Of a DNA stretch of 64,000 bases, positions 9,646 through 23,629 are shown piece by piece. The position numbers and the translations under genes are program-made. How positions within the stretch are numbered: the stretch's first letter is position 1; the number at the start of each line of letters is the position of its first letter. This stretch comes from Anoplopoma fimbria (Eukaryota > Chordata > Actinopteri > Perciformes > Anoplopomatidae), in contig NC_072465.1 in the NCBI RefSeq assembly GCF_027596085.1, positions 7,668,102 to 7,732,101 on the forward strand. The letters are read 5' to 3'. The notes under the pieces are model-generated. The model was not told where the DNA came from. It did no database searches and saw only the letters and a list, made by a program, of their open reading frames with translations.

Positions 9646-12600
9646 CGCCAGCATCACCTCACAGGGGGCTACACACAAAAAAAACCCACCCCAACACAAA
9701 CCGAAGTTGTTGACATGACAATGACCCTGCCTTTCGTTTTTCTGTTGAAATGTTTCCATACCTGAAACAAAAGCATTGTTTTATACTCACACAGGCTAAA
9801 GGTGGTGAAGATTAGTACATACCTATTCAGTGCGACATCCTGTTATAGTCCTAGAATCGTTATTCCGCACCCCCCCTCACCTTTTTAGATTCCAAGGCCA
9901 CAGTTCTGAATGCATCCTTTCAAGCACACAGAGTGTTCTCAACAATGAAAGCATTTGTGAGTCCACGGCACTCTTGAGAATGAATGTACTCAAGTGGTAA
10001 AGGTCACATATCATCTCACACTGGGATCTCAGATTGCTCTGAGTTACAACAAGTCATTTACTTGATACATGACATACAATAGTATGCATGGAGAAGACCT
10101 ATCAGAGTCTCAATGTTATATCAGTTAAACTACATCCATCCAATGTACTGTATAATGTTAATCACATACTTAGCCTTTATCCTCAAAATGAACAGATTAT
10201 ACGCCAAAAAATCTGATCATCAGCTACTCTTTTTTTTTAAGAAGGAAAGCTCAAACTTCTCGATTGTGATCATTTGCTAATGTTATCCTTTTTCTTTTTT
10301 ACATTGAAAATCTAATCTTTGCTTTTTAATAGCAGTAGTTAGGCGAGTGCTGGTGCTGTTTCCCCGTCGATCTGTGTCTCCCCCCTTCTCAAACCTGAAC
10401 CAACACTTACACTGCCAGACAGTGTTTGTCGTGTTGCAGTACAGAAAGCAAACTTTAGTGTTATCGAACAGATTGCCAATGTCATGGCTGCGTATTTGGA
10501 TCGTTACATTGACGCTGCACAACATTGAAACAATACGTAGATGATGATGATGATGATGACATCGATAACAACGACGACGTGTGAATAACGTGTGGAGACC
10601 TCATATAACTGTCATGAAGTGACAAAGTAGTTCCGTCCTCTCAGTCAAAGTCAATGTGCTTCAGAGCAGTGGCACCTCTAAAGACAGACACAGCTAATCA
10701 ACACTTCTGAGCTAAATCTGTCTTCATCACAGCTCAGCAGAGTGACACTGACAACTGAGTCACACATGACGACAACAATAAAGCATCCAACTGGGACCCT
10801 CTAGTGCCGTATTTCATTTAAAATATTGTATTGAACAATGGAAATCATGCAAGGCAGGGACAGTTAGGTTATTTGTAGAGCAGTGCTGAAACACACAGTG
10901 TTTAGCTAATGGGGGAACCAGAGGGTGGACTCCACGCTTCCACAACAACGCTAACAGCTATAAATGCCGCATGAGCGCAGTGCAGAGTGCCGGCCGGTGG
11001 GGCACGCTCAAATGCACGAGCATGCGCTTAAAGGCAAACGAGGCTGGCCGTGAGTTTATGGTCTCAATCTCTACTTTCAAGTCTTCCTCAATAGAGCATG
11101 ATGTTCATTTAGTTAATCATGGTCCATTTAGAGTCCAATAGAGCATAAATCAGGGTATGCTTTAGGGCGGGTTAACCTTGTAATTGACATGTCGCTGCAG
11201 CTGCCAGAGCTGTATTCGGCGTCCCTGAGTCACTCATCTGCTGTCCAAATATGGTCACTTCCATTGACTGGTTGCAAAAAGTCAAGATTGGCAATGGCTA
11301 AAACGCCAAACTCAAGGCTTCAAAACGGCAGTCCCCAAACCAATGGGTCACGTCACGACAACTACTTTTTATACACAGTCTATGATTATAAACACACACA
11401 GAGGGGGAATTAATTAATTCTCTGGTCAGGTCCACATTAGTCCACCATATCGTTACATAGCAAATAGTTGTTTGCTGCTTTTATAATGCTCTGAATATAC
11501 TCTGACAACCTGACGTCCAGGCTTGAGCTCCTCGGCTCCTCAGTGTGTCAACAGAGATTACTGGCGTGTGTTTAACACTAATGGCAATATGATTTTATGA
11601 AGAATAGTGACGGCATGACGTGTAGCTGAATAAGCACAGTGCAAGAGGATAAACCATGTAGTTAACCACATGTTGGATTTCACAGACTGCAGTACAGCCA
11701 GAGCTCATCCTCTGATTCTATTCGTTCCTCTGCCATCTCCAATCTCATTTGCTCCCCGTCCATAAACATGTGAGTGTAACACATGCCACTAGATTACAGG
11801 GTCGAGGCAAACATGGCATTCTTTCTGCCACAGCATGTCATCAGAGGATCAGCCCCCCCATTGATGACATAATGTTGCTGCTGTGGCTTCATCACGCTCC
11901 CAGCGGGCCTCCTCCCTTATTTTGTGCCACATAAACATGTCAGCATCCATCGCACATAATCTGCAGCTTTTTTCTCATGACCCTCTTGTAAGAGTGTTCA
12001 TGTTGGTAAAGCCGGGCCTCCACCTGCTGGAAAACTCTGAGAGAAGAGATTAGGGAGGAGCATGGCTGAGTATGTTGTCCATGCTCGTTTCTAGTATTTA
12101 AACTCAAACTGTATGGTAAAATGTATAAAAGAAAATGAAAAAAAAGGAAAGAAAAACATGCCCCAAGGACTTACCCACAGTGCTGAATTCTGAATTACAG
12201 ATTCGTGATATTTACGACACCGTGATGCCACTTCACAATCGTCAAATTAACATTCTCTCAAAGCAGCTCAGAGGCCGCCTCACCTCGCCTCGCTCCCCAC
12301 TTATTAGCCTTTCATGCAGTAGCATTCTGGCAGAGCATGGATTTTGTCCTTGGCTGTCGAAATAGCAGCTGAGGACTGGATGTAGCACAAAAGCCGAAGG
12401 ACACGAGGACAGCTGCGGATCGTGTGTGAGAAAACAATCTTTTTAAACATTCATTCCAGGTGGTGAAGTTCAATGACGACGAGAATTTGCGAGACATGTC
12501 ATGTGCATGGCAGTTCTGGTGCACACCAAAGCGGAATAAATAACGATTTATTCTCATTTGTCTAAGGATCTTGTTGAAATGACAGGAATTCAGTCCCATT

Positions 12601-13540
12601 GAGACATATTAATGACATCCACACTTGGCATTTCCTATCTGTCATATTTGAAAAGAAAAAAATAAATCACTGCTGTGTTCCATCTCCACACAAGGTCGTA
12701 GCTAATCCATTCTGTGGGATGTCCTTGCTTTCATCCCTTCCTTCCACAAAGGCTTCCTCTTATGGCCGTCATCTATTCTCACCTCGCAGCTACAATATGT
12801 GACGGTCTAACAGAAGTGTACATTCTTTCTGTAAGAATAGCCTACACTTTTCTATCATCAGCAAAGGCCAACACAACTTGACATAAGATCCGGGACCATT
12901 TAAGGCTGTAATGATGATTTTTTTTTTTTTAATCACAGAGCAGCTTAAACACTTAGGTATATTGCAGAGGCCCTAAAACCCCTATGGGATCAAGGATTAT
13001 TGTGAACATTTAGTTATATGAATATTAATATTATACCCATAATGATGCTCCTTGTGCTCAACTATGACATATTTATTTGAATATTTCATTGTTAAATTGT
13101 GGCTTCAATATGATGATATATCTTCAGCACTGTGCTGATTCTATTATCACAGTCTCAGCACCGTTTCCGTTCATAGCAGTAACATACATAAAACGTTTGT
13201 GATTAAACATGGACAGACAATTGCCAAACATGATAGATGCCATTCAAAATGAAAGTGTAACTAAATAGTAGGCAGCACAATAATTACATATCGGTGAGGC
13301 TCAGCAGTAAGGCCTGTCCAAAGAGTGAATGTCAGCCTGCTTGCTTTCTGTGAGGAATTTGTGTTGTTCATGCGTCTTTCCAACAATGTGAACGAAACAT
13401 GACTTGTTCGATGGATTCACTGTTTTTTTAAAATTGTATTTACTTTTCAGGACTCTTTATGCTATGTTCTATGTGAAAACAACTTTATGGATTTATAGGG
13501 TACATTCCCTACTGAATGCTAGTGGAATGTACAGTAGTAT
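9646..13540. other. Intergenic, no gene seen
   Basis: Mixed AT-rich sequence without coding evidence. It contains a short GATGAT array near 10540-10558 and one recognisable dispersed repeat at about 11230-11390. Small ORFs have no domain or signal-peptide support. Confidence 0.6.
11230..11390 (+). mobile_element. Dispersed teleost repeat fragment
   Basis: Contains AAAACGCCAAACTCAAGGCT, CAAACCAATGGGTCACGTCA and ends near ACACAGTCTATG. These phrases match a repeat I know as very common in percomorph genomes. It is non-coding; the class (SINE or MITE) is not resolved. Confidence 0.5.
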
Positions 13541-13654
13541 CAGACCGACCTCACCCAAAAAACAGCTGTGAGGGTCATCTGTGTTATTAGCTTATTACGA
13601 CCAATACTTATTGTTATTGCTAGTTGGCAGCTTCTAGTGGCTCTAGTGATTATG

Positions 13655-13960
13655 ACGGAAGTCAGGTGATGAAGTATAAAAAGCAACAAAGTCCCAGTCC
13701 GGAGGAAGTCGGGGTGGATGGATGGGTCAAAAAAAACACAGGAGTTTAACCCAGGAGACCACTGTTTGAGTCTCCTTCATGAAACCAAACGCCAACGTTG
13801 ACTCATTTTAACTTGCGTTAATTAATTAACTTACAATAGGTACTTTACTTACATACATAATGTAGGTTAACAAACAAAAGTACTTATTTTAAACTATGTT
13901 CTTTTCCTAAAAGTAATTTTGTTTAAATTCACAACGTAAACGTTACATGCAGGAGGTAGA
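13655..13960 (+). repeat. Dispersed repeat, copy A
   Basis: Shares an ordered set of motifs with 16370-16770: GTCC...GGTGGATGGATGGGTCAA, AAACACA, AGGAGACC(A/G)CTGT, then TTCAT and a later block rich in TTAAC. Two diverged copies of one dispersed element in the same orientation. It is non-coding; family not named. Confidence 0.55.
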
Positions 13961-13961
13961 A

Positions 13962-14100
13962 TGGTTGTTTAGCAATCGGAAGGTTCCTGGTTCGATGCCT
14001 TGCATGGCATGTATGAATGTGTGCGTGAACAGGTGAACGCTGGCATGTGTTGTAAAGCGCTTTGAGTGATCAGTTGACTAGAAAATTGCAATATTTATGC
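13962..14100 (+). mobile_element. SINE-like fragment with tRNA-type B box
   Basis: GGTTCGATGCC at about 13990-14000 matches the RNA polymerase III B-box consensus GGTTCGANNCC, preceded by GCAATCGGAAGGTTCCT. Downstream is TGTAAAGCGCTTTGAGTG and GACTAGAAAA, phrases typical of a teleost tRNA-derived SINE tail. No full tRNA cloverleaf can be built, so it is not a tRNA gene. Confidence 0.5.
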
Positions 14101-16365
14101 AATCCATAAACAATTTCACAATGTGTTTAAAACTGCGACCATCTCACAACGTGTGCCTATCGCTGGTTATTTATGGCGTGATGTACTTTGTGTAAACTAA
14201 AGCGCTATGGATGTATGATGCATGCACACGCTGTGGATATATCTGTATATGAATGTAATATGAAATATAGTGCAATATAGAGACATAAAGGGTAATATTT
14301 TAGGAATATTGTAAGGATTGTGTTCGATAAGGTTATAAAAGCTTGTATGCATTTGAATTGGCATATACATGACACATACCTCTGCTCACATTCATATACA
14401 CCTGTATCTACTCACATGTTTAAGTGAACAGAGGAGGGCTGCTGTTGAGAGTACAAATCAGAACAGCCATTCAGTGTGCATAAAGCATTCCTGCCAAGGA
14501 GCTGCTATTCAAAATTCAATGGGAGTACGGTCTGCAATTATCTTCTCTGTCTGTCTGATTAATGTTTTTTCTTTTGCAGAGTGGTGGAATGAAAGGTGCT
14601 TCCACGTTCCACTGAGGTTTATAGCTGTCTGGGTGAGTCAGTTGATTTGGGTCTTCAGCAAAAGACAGAAACCAAACACGCCTCAGTGCTAGTTTGATAT
14701 ATATGTTTTAATTAAAGAGTTTGGCCACCCTATCAATTTTGTGACAAATCTATTGCATGTAAACACTTTAAGTTTAAGGATTTTACACTACAGCCTGTAA
14801 ACAAAATTTATAACAGAGTCCACTAATGATGAAGACATCGTTAGCGTTGTAGCCGAGTAAACAAACCTGGCAGCTTTATATGCCTCATTAAGACTGCCAG
14901 TTAAGGATATATGCTACAGATGCTCATTAGCTCACAACAGCTACTTGACATGCCGCATTTTAAAGTCTCACAAACCACTGGAGACACGGAGGTGATTTCG
15001 GTGCCACTTCTGTTGTGCAAGGGGACCATTGGGCCAAGCTCTCAAGAAGTTTGAGTAGTTTTAATAGAGACTTCAAAAAGATTTAGATAGGAGAAAAACA
15101 TAAGAAGCTTTTCACATTCTTGTCTTTATCTCAACTTTACCTTGGAATCAATCTCTTACAGAGGTTTGTCATATTTCCTCCTTTAAAGACTGCATTGTTG
15201 TAGGTAATAGTTCAGCCTGTGTACAAGTATATGAGTTGATTTCAACCTTGACTTGCATGCTCTCAAAGGATGGCGATATATCATACTTCTCACTTGAGGC
15301 ATAAAGGTCAGGGTCAGGTCTCTGTAAGGAAACCATGCATGGATATGGCACACACAGGAGGTACTGAGACCGGTGGCTACGTGTAGTGTTTCTGATGCTA
15401 ACACACAGCGACATGGGAAGCTCCTACGGCTCCTGGGCCTGACGTTTCGTCACATGGGTTAGGTCGTTTGGAAGTCTTGAGGAGCTAGTGAACTGTCATG
15501 GCGTATCAGTAGCTCACATTCCACGATTCTATTGTTGTCCATCAGTGCTGCCATTTGATTGATAAAGGATCCCACAGAGCTTTAACTTGTGGGCTGATTT
15601 ATATAGTATGGAGTAGATGAATATGAAAACCACACATATCAGTGTCCCTGGGCTCTGTTTATGTAAACTACAAACGCTGCATTATGCACAGTTCATGAAG
15701 GCAACACACAAGCACAAAATACGTCTAAGAAATCAATTTGAGACAGGAGAGGAATAATACAAATCAGTTCAAAAGTAATAAAAGGTTGCACGTCAAAGTC
15801 TGTAGAGCCTGACATTCTATTGAAATATCATTGCTGACGCTTTCCTCCTTGCATGACGGAGGCCAGTTAACAAAACAATCTCACCACAAGGTGCAAGCTG
15901 TTCTGGAACGTTCAATCATATCACATTATTTTCACCAGCAGTTTTCCCAGTTCAAGAATGCAGTTTGAACTTCAGCTTTGGACAAAAAAATGATACTCTT
16001 ATTCCACTCTTAGCTCCAGAACAGCTACTGTATCGACCTTGTTTGTTTTTCCTCACTTTAGGTCATTGAGCTCTTACAGTTCAAAATCAGATTAACAAGT
16101 AATGATTCTTCCAAGAAGGAAACAGTCCTTGTAAATAAGAATTGCCATGAAAAAATACAACTTAATAACCAGCCAGTCGCCAGGAGATAATGTTGGCATT
16201 GTACTTTTCTGCAAACGTTGAATTAGTTATTATTATTTTTGTTTATGTAGACACTTTTGCATTCAGTCAGAGCAGGTGACATAGTAGAACAAAGGTGTAG
16301 AGAAAAAGTGATGTATGCTAGTATGCGTCCTTCGCTCTAAGGTGAAGATATAATGTTTGTGGTTG
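14101..16365. other. Intergenic, no gene seen
   Basis: AT-rich single-copy-looking sequence. A 107-codon plus ORF at 14369-14692 and smaller ORFs lack family resemblance, splice context or codon bias. No repeats of note. Confidence 0.6.
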
Positions 16366-16369
16366 AATA

Positions 16370-16770
16370 ACGAGTATAACAAGCGAGAAAGTCCACTAGT
16401 GGTGGGTGGAGTGGTGATGGATGGGTTCAACAAACACAGCACCTTCACCAAGGAGACCGCTGTAAAAGCTGACTTTACGCTTGCTTCATAACATTGTTAC
16501 GCTAGCAAAAACTGTTACAGTTGTTACATTATTATTTTAACACAAACTATGATATTTTGTCAAACCTTAACCAAGTTTTGTTGCCTAAACCCTAATCAAT
16601 CATTTGAATTGGCTGATCTAAAATCTATTTATTAAACCAATATTTATACGTTTTGCTTTAAAAACGTTCCCCGGGTTTGCAAAAACTTTTTTTTCTGGCA
16701 AATGCGTTGAAATAACAGCATTTAGTGAAATTACATAGTTGGTTAGGAGGCTACTAAAAAGGCAAAAAGA
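16370..16770 (+). repeat. Dispersed repeat, copy B
   Basis: Second copy of the family at 13655-13960, with the ordered motifs GATGGATGGGTTCAAC, AAACACAGCAC, AGGAGACCGCTGT, and a fuller right part that includes TTGTTGCCTAAACCCTAA and AACAGCATTTAGTG. It extends further 3' than copy A. Confidence 0.55.
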
Positions 16771-17015
16771 CAGACTATAATATTATATTATATATTCCCT
16801 CTACAGTCTCAATTTTTTAGTCGGACTGGCAGAGTGAGGTTGAAAGCTGCTGCATTGTATCACATTCTCAATGTAATTGAGAGTGTGCACTCCATTAAAA
16901 CCACTTCACCAGTACAAAGCCCCACTGGGGAACTCTACAACGGGCAAGGAGGACCACGTGGCTAGCGAGGACAGCAAAGCTATCACTAAAATTGGAGAGC
17001 TGCTTGCATGCAAAC

Positions 17016-17215
17016 TGTTAAGATAAGATAAGATAAGATAATCCTTTATTAGTCCCGCAGCGGGGAAATTTGCAGACTTACAACAGCGTAGAGTAAAGTG
17101 CACACAAGAGACATAGTAGAAGAAGACAAGCTAAAAATAAAAAATGAAAAATAAAAATAAAATAAAACAAGTATTATAAATAAGCAATAAAAAAAAACAG
17201 TAGAAAAAACAACAA
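17016..17215 (-). mobile_element. LINE-type 3' tail with (ATCTT)n end
   Basis: Read on the minus strand it is an A/T-rich segment followed by the hairpin-forming TTTCCCCGCTGCGGGACT, AATAAAGGATT and a terminal ATCTT array. This organisation is typical of the 3' end of teleost L2/Rex-type non-LTR retrotransposons. Only the tail is present; no reverse transcriptase is encoded. Confidence 0.55.
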
Positions 17216-17219
17216 TAAC

Positions 17220-20200
17220 TGAAAACACTCTTATTCATTGGACAAAATGTTACAGCTGTCACATTTGTGAAGGGATTGATGATTGGAAATGATGTTCGTT
17301 GTCTGACAGTTACAGTGGCATTGAGCTATGTGTCCTCTTCGTTATCTGATATTCTTATCTTAAGCTTCATTAAACTTGGTAACGGCAAGTATCAGTGTGG
17401 TCAAATATGGGAAGCGCTCTCCTTATACTAATGTCCATTCATAAACACAGCAGGAACATTATTATTGCATTACACTTTTGTCGGTTAGAGATCACCTAGT
17501 GTGGTGCATTATTCATTAACTATCATTATGCAGATGCAGGTCTCTGATCTTAATAATGTAAGGATCACGCGGTTGGCTGCACTCTGTATCCGGGAAGATC
17601 TGGATGGCGTCACAGCTGACCCGTGCATTAATAATGAAGACCAATTGTGCCCAGGGCTTTCATAACTCTATTTAGTAACTAGTGAGCACATACAGTAGAT
17701 ATGGTATTCTCTGTGGCAATACGAACAGGACTGCAATTTCTATATGCTGTAACTCTGCAAGCTTGGACCAGTGACCACTCAAACCCTATATGCCGCTAAA
17801 TGTTTTTCTTCATCATTTACGCCTTAGAGAAACTACTTTTCATGTCATGCGTCTTTTCCCAAGAAAAAAAAAAAACATGTCTTGTGTATCATCAGAGGAG
17901 CCTTAATTTGCAGGATAAGTGCATTGGAGAGTATTCAAGAATGCAGATCAAACACTCTGTGTCCCAAGCAGCAAAAGCAAAGCAGGCATTGGTTAGTCCA
18001 TTACCAGGTTCCACCATAGCTGAAATACCCTTTCAGTTATCATTATTATTTCAAATATTAAGCTGTGCAAGTCTTAAGTGCACACTGCTCCTTGGCCCTT
18101 TTTGCCACCTCCCGTCCTCATCCCGCCCCAGGGTGAGAGATGAACAGCAGGAGTAGTCCTGGATAACAAGGCGCTCCCCTCATTACAGACAAGAACTGGC
18201 AAACCCTGCCCTCCTCCCTCTCTGCCCTCCAGAGGGTCAGGGTCTCTGATGGAGAGCATGAAGGCTGAGACTGGGTGATATTTCAGTGACAGTGTGTTTT
18301 CTTCTTCTGTATCTGGGTAAAGCCTTGATCTTTTCTTATACATATATCCTGCTGTTAAATCTTGTGGATCAGACCCCCTACAACAAAATGTTTTTTTTCA
18401 TCCTTCCTCAAACACATTTGTTTGAGGAGGGATAAAAACATGATGCAGGGCTATATCCTGGGAGGTTGTGCGGCATGTCAAACAAGCTCAATGAGCAAAC
18501 ACAAAGCGTCTGTTGGGAGAAGTGGAGCAGCAGTTACCGCGCATAAATATGCAGACTGGTCCATAGATAGCTTCACTGGGAGTTAATGAGCGCTGTGATT
18601 CATGTATACAGCAGCTAGGTCTGGCTTCTTAATCACATAGGAAACACTACACTTGACTGCTTTGAGAGAGGAACAAAACAACACTGCAGCGTGCAGGGAG
18701 GATGCCTGTGTTGCGGTTATGGTATGAGGCTATGTTTGATAATGAGGAACTCTAAGAACAGCTACTCAAAATAGAAGAATGAGAATTAATTGATTAAGTC
18801 ATGAATTATTTCTGCTTTTAATGGCAGGAAAAAAGATATAATACAAATAATCTTAGCATTTTAGTACACCATATGACCGGTTGGTTAAAAAAAAATGATT
18901 TATTTTGTTTTACATAAAAACTGACTACATGTAACGTGTAAGGATCTGTGTGTTGAATCCACAAATATTATTAGCTAACTCTACATCTCTATGGCACTTT
19001 TTAAGCTTTTTTATCTCATTGTTTTAGTTTTATTGTGCATGACTCTACTGCATGTTTTCACCCCCGCCACTCTCGTCGACCCCATTTTCAGAAGCAAGTA
19101 TCTGTTTTCAGGAAAAATGCTCTAATAACCCAAATGTATGCTAGCTGCCCTGCCCTGTACCAAACACCAGACGGACAAAATTAACAACTAGCTGGTGAAG
19201 AAAAGCCAAACCTCAGAAGACCCAGAATGCTTCACAGGAGTTTATAAGATTAATTACATTTACACCATTTAGTTAGTCACAGTCATCCAGTGAGTCAGCA
19301 TGACAAGATCAAGGCCCTGGCCCAACTAACTGAAACAGGGCCATTATTAATGTTATCAATTACACCAGTGTTAACGTCAAACTGGCGGCTGTGGAAAGGG
19401 CTTATGTCATATTTCAATGTCGGTCAGTTTGATTCTGGGTTTTTCTGCCCCCTACTGTCCTTTTATCAATTAATACAGCTTTAACTATTTTTTTAGGGTT
19501 CTGATAATGGGTCTAAATAATAATACATTAATAGCCTCTTGGCTAAATCTGGCGCATTTACAGTCATGTTTTAATTAATGTGCTCTGTCCCTACAAAATC
19601 AACCAATAAATCAAAAATAATAATTCAGATATACACGGATGATGTGTACTGAACAGATACGAAAAACAGTGGAGAATGAAGCCTGACTGATGTTCCACAG
19701 GTCTTATTTGTACCTCATGATCAAAAACTAAAGCCTGCATTGTGCACAAGTGGACAGAAGTCAAAAACTTGGGAACTAAAGTTAGAGACCATCTAAAAAG
19801 TGCATGCTAATGAGCCAAGGGAGTTTTTCATAATTTTGTTAATAGGTTATTTATTTCTGTTTTTTGATAGACATTTCAAACAATTGTTTCTAAACTTGAC
19901 CTCCTGCTATTGCATGCACAATCTCCTTTTGTTTATTTTTTAAGATATATGTAATAGCCTGTTTTTCAAATTCTTTGAATCATTTTGTTGGAAGCTAAAC
20001 TTAGACACATTCAGGAGTAGAAAATGATGTGATAGGATCTGAAGCAGATCAGACTATTTTGGATCCTCTGTATAAACAATGCCCACTTGCAGTAAAACCT
20101 GAATACAGATATCATTACAGAAATGTATGTGATAGAAACAGGTACAGCTACAGACTCCCAGCTTTGAGAAAGCCACATACTAACATTTTACCCACCGTTT

Positions 20201-21185
20201 TATCTGTGAATTATTTTACCAAGCTTTTTTTTTTGTGTCTCTGTGTGAACTCACAGTGAGAGGTGTGAGTGTGTGTGATGGCTCTGTTACAGACACAGTG
20301 TGACTGCTTCAGCCTGGCATGGCACCCAAATGTAACCATCTTTTGTCTGCACTTTTAAGATGTTTAAAATGCATTCTTTAACTCGGAAATAAAACATGAA
20401 CTATCACTATATTATACTATATGATTTTATTTAATCTTTTACAAAAAGTTCAGGTTATATTGTGGTTAATAGGGTCATGCCATTATTTCCCAGCTCCCCA
20501 TTTGAACACATTTACCTTTATTCCCCATAATATTTTTAGAAAGACAATTTCCGCCCTGTGCAAGAGCATCACATATATTATGCAAGATGCCGCGAAATAG
20601 TTCATTGCCTTTCACCCTTTATCTTTGCAGCCAATTTGATTATCCTTTCATTTTATTCTATTTCCAGGAAATCAGATTCTTATGTTAAAAATGGAAAATG
20701 TCTTTCACAAGCAGAACATTCTCATCAAAGGACCCTTATTCTCTGACAACCAGCCCAAAATCCTGTTTATTACCAAAATCTCCTCCTCCGACTGCAAACG
20801 CTTCTATGTAGATCTGCACGTCATGTCTCATTTATTGTTGGTTTTGGGTGTGAACATCATCAAAATGACGGATTACCATGAACTGCAATATGCAGATATT
20901 GTATAAGGAGAGCATCTTTAATATGTGGCCATTGAACATAAAGGAAAAAACAATACAGTCAGGTTAATAAACCTGTAATCTATTGGAACCTATTGAAGTG
21001 TGTTTTCAATTCCAAATTGACACAGACGTATTGTCAGGACCCATCTGGGTCACTTAAGTTTAAGCAACCAAAACTACTTGGTAAAGTAAAACTAAGGTAA
21101 AAGTAAGTATATTTCTTGAAATAAGTCAATGTTGCCCTTGATGAATACTTAATCAGTCTTACAGTGTCAGAAACAACCCCTGTGC
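17220..21185. other. Intergenic, no gene seen
   Basis: Mostly AT-rich non-coding DNA. About 17480-17680 is a repeat-free block with several ATTA/TAAT cores that might be regulatory. ORFs such as 17800-18156 and 18074-18343 overlap on opposite strands and have no recognisable domain. Confidence 0.6.
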
Positions 21186-21190
21186 AATAA

Positions 21191-21193
<3 letters not shown>

Positions 21194-21226
<33 letters not shown>

Positions 21227-21247
21227 ACACACATATATATATATATA
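21194..21247. repeat. (CA)n/(TA)n microsatellite
   Basis: About 14 CA units, an interruption, more CA, then about 7 TA units. Simple repeat with no gene context. Confidence 0.93.
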
Positions 21248-21324
21248 AAATGGCATATAAATGCCTATGCTTACCTTTGTTCTTCTTTGTTGTCCTTGTT
21301 TTTTGTTTATTTGTCTATTTCTGT

Positions 21325-21420
21325 GTATGTACTTTGAGAGCAACGGAAAAAACGGAGTCAAATTCCTTGTATGCATACGCATACATGGCCAATAAAGCGG
21401 ATTCCGATTCGGGTCCGGAG
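21325..21420 (+). mobile_element. L2-like LINE 3' tail
   Basis: Contains CTTTGAGAGCAACGGAAAA, GTCAAATTCCTTGTATGC, GGCCAATAAAGC and a short terminal GATTC repeat, the known layout of vertebrate L2/CR1-group 3' ends. Only the tail is left, without coding sequence. Confidence 0.6.
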
Positions 21421-23629
21421 CCTCCTGCCTATTTAGATTGAGGAAATGGATGAGCGTCTAACCCTGCCGCAGATGGGTTTACATTGGAGTTAGTTGAAAG
21501 CCAGGTTTTACCTCATACAGATGATAAAGGACCTTATACTGTATGTCATGTCTCCACCAATCTCTGATATATTCTAGTCACTTTGTTTCAGGCTGTATGA
21601 GGTTACAAGGTCCTGTCTGTCTGGACAATGGTCAGAGAGAGGTACATGCCACATGTACTTGTGCATTATTATTTTTATTATTTTTCCTACAAATATATGT
21701 TCAAAATGGTCAATGACAGAATGTTTTCACTAATACATGTGAATCAACCAGCATTTTTCACAGACTAGTTAGCTTAAACAAAGAATATCATGACATTATG
21801 TATCTGCAATATCACTTAATTCTAACATTTAGCAGTATTGAGCTAATAAAAAATAGTCCTGAATGTGATATTGGCCTAGATTGTGCTTCTTCTATATTAT
21901 ATGTTATGAGTCTGTTGCCAACAGTTACAGGTGATTTTAGATGTGCAAGATCAGGATAAATCAGGATTGATATTGGCTATCTGCCCAGGAATACAAAGCC
22001 ATTTGACAGGTCTATTTCCCCTTCATTCATCCCTCAGATGACCGTGAGCTTTTTATATTAAAATGTCCAGTATCTACTTCGCACAGGACAAACTGTGATG
22101 GCAGCACAAAGGGGCTCAAAGATGCTCTGAAGGCAAACACTATCCCTGTGTCACAGTGACATGTACAGCTTTGTGCGCTACACCGATATAAAAACTCTGA
22201 GCGTGTAGACGCCTACAGGGGAACAGTTGACTGCTTTGTCCTGATTCCCCGACAGATGTGCCAGTCTGACAGCAAGGAATATGAATACAGACAAGAGCAA
22301 GTTTTGTTTTCCAAAAGGGAAGTTGTGACAGTTATTTATATTTTTGTGTCTGCGCTTGGAGGGTGAATTACATTTCATGCTTTTGGACTTAAACTGGGAT
22401 GAATCAGAATAGCACTGTATCTTTTCTGACAGACGTCCCTGGATCTGAAGTGGCAGGAGATCACACACACACACACACAATCACACACGCCTCGCTCTGC
22501 TGCTAAGGTGATGCGACATTTGGGAACATTTCAAACCAAAGCCTTCACTCTGTCACTCTGCTTGTTACATGAAAAATGTTTAGGATTTTATTTTATTTTT
22601 TTTGGCAACTCTAAATCATAGGTGCTCCTATGTTAAAACCATCTACCTTTCTTTCATTTATGGAAAGCATTGGTAAATTAATAATATTTTTAAACACGTT
22701 TTCTACTCACTTATTTTAGTGTCAATGCAAATCTCCTTGTTTGTATAACAGAATAAAAATTAAAATTAAATAATGTTAGAATAATCATACCAAGACAATA
22801 CAAGAGCCAGCCAAGGCTCTAAAGGAGAAGGCTAGTTATACTTTATATTGTCAACAAATCAAATGAAAAGACTATCAAATCGCCTATGTTTAAAGTCTGA
22901 AATTGAATAACAAAAAACTTAAAAAATGTGTATGATGAAATAAAAAAAATAAAGTAGTAATAAAAAATAGAGTAGTAATGATTGTTTAGATTTTTATTAT
23001 TTCAATTTTTAATATATTCATTAGTTTTGGTTAATTCACATTTCATTCATATATTTTACTCTTATTTATCTAATGTCTTATTTATTCAATTGATGTTGGA
23101 CATTTCGGAGTTTCGAACATTTCGGAGTTTCGAACATTTGTCTACACTGAAGATGTAACAACGATCACAATTTAGATTTTCTGTTTTGTTTTTTAACTAT
23201 AGCAATTTACTAAAACAGCTGGACACTGCCAATTTTAGCAAAACTTACTCAAACGGGAGAATATGTTGGGGGCTTTTCTTAGTCGCACATTTGTGTTAGG
23301 GTGGAGAGCCAGCAGCTCTTCGAGGTTTGAAGAACCCAAATGAGTCCAGGAACTTGGTTCAGAGCTCTACTTTTGACTGTTTTGTAACATCAATTTACAA
23401 AGAAGAAAAGGCATACATACAAGAACCAATGAAGCTCACTGACAAAAAGGAAGGGTCACCACTGTGGCTGGTTTCTGGCAAATTCACACGGTAGTCCATC
23501 TCGTCAGACTTCAAGTAAAGCGTTTGTGTCCAGTAAGCCAGAGCAAGGACAGATCAGCGTCCTGTGATGACATACTGGCAGCTACAGGCATGGTTTAGGT
23601 GTGTCGGAGACGACACTGTGAGGTGACTG
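21421..23629. other. Intergenic flank of the hAT transposon
   Basis: No gene seen. There is a small (CA)n patch near 22460-22490 and a tandem duplication of a 17-base unit (ACATTTCGGAGTTTCGA) at about 23100-23136. From about 23220 the sequence up to the hAT insertion, continuing after it at 27502, has the feel of an older repeat interrupted by the hAT, but I cannot name it. Confidence 0.5.
23622..23629. repeat. hAT target-site duplication, left copy
   Basis: GGTGACTG directly precedes the terminal CAGTGG of the element and is repeated exactly at 27494-27501. Eight-base duplications are diagnostic of hAT transposition. Confidence 0.95.

Noticed and set aside
13985..14005. Possible tRNA gene
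   Set aside because: Only the B-box consensus is present; no A box, anticodon stem or acceptor stem can be formed, so it is a SINE-like fragment.
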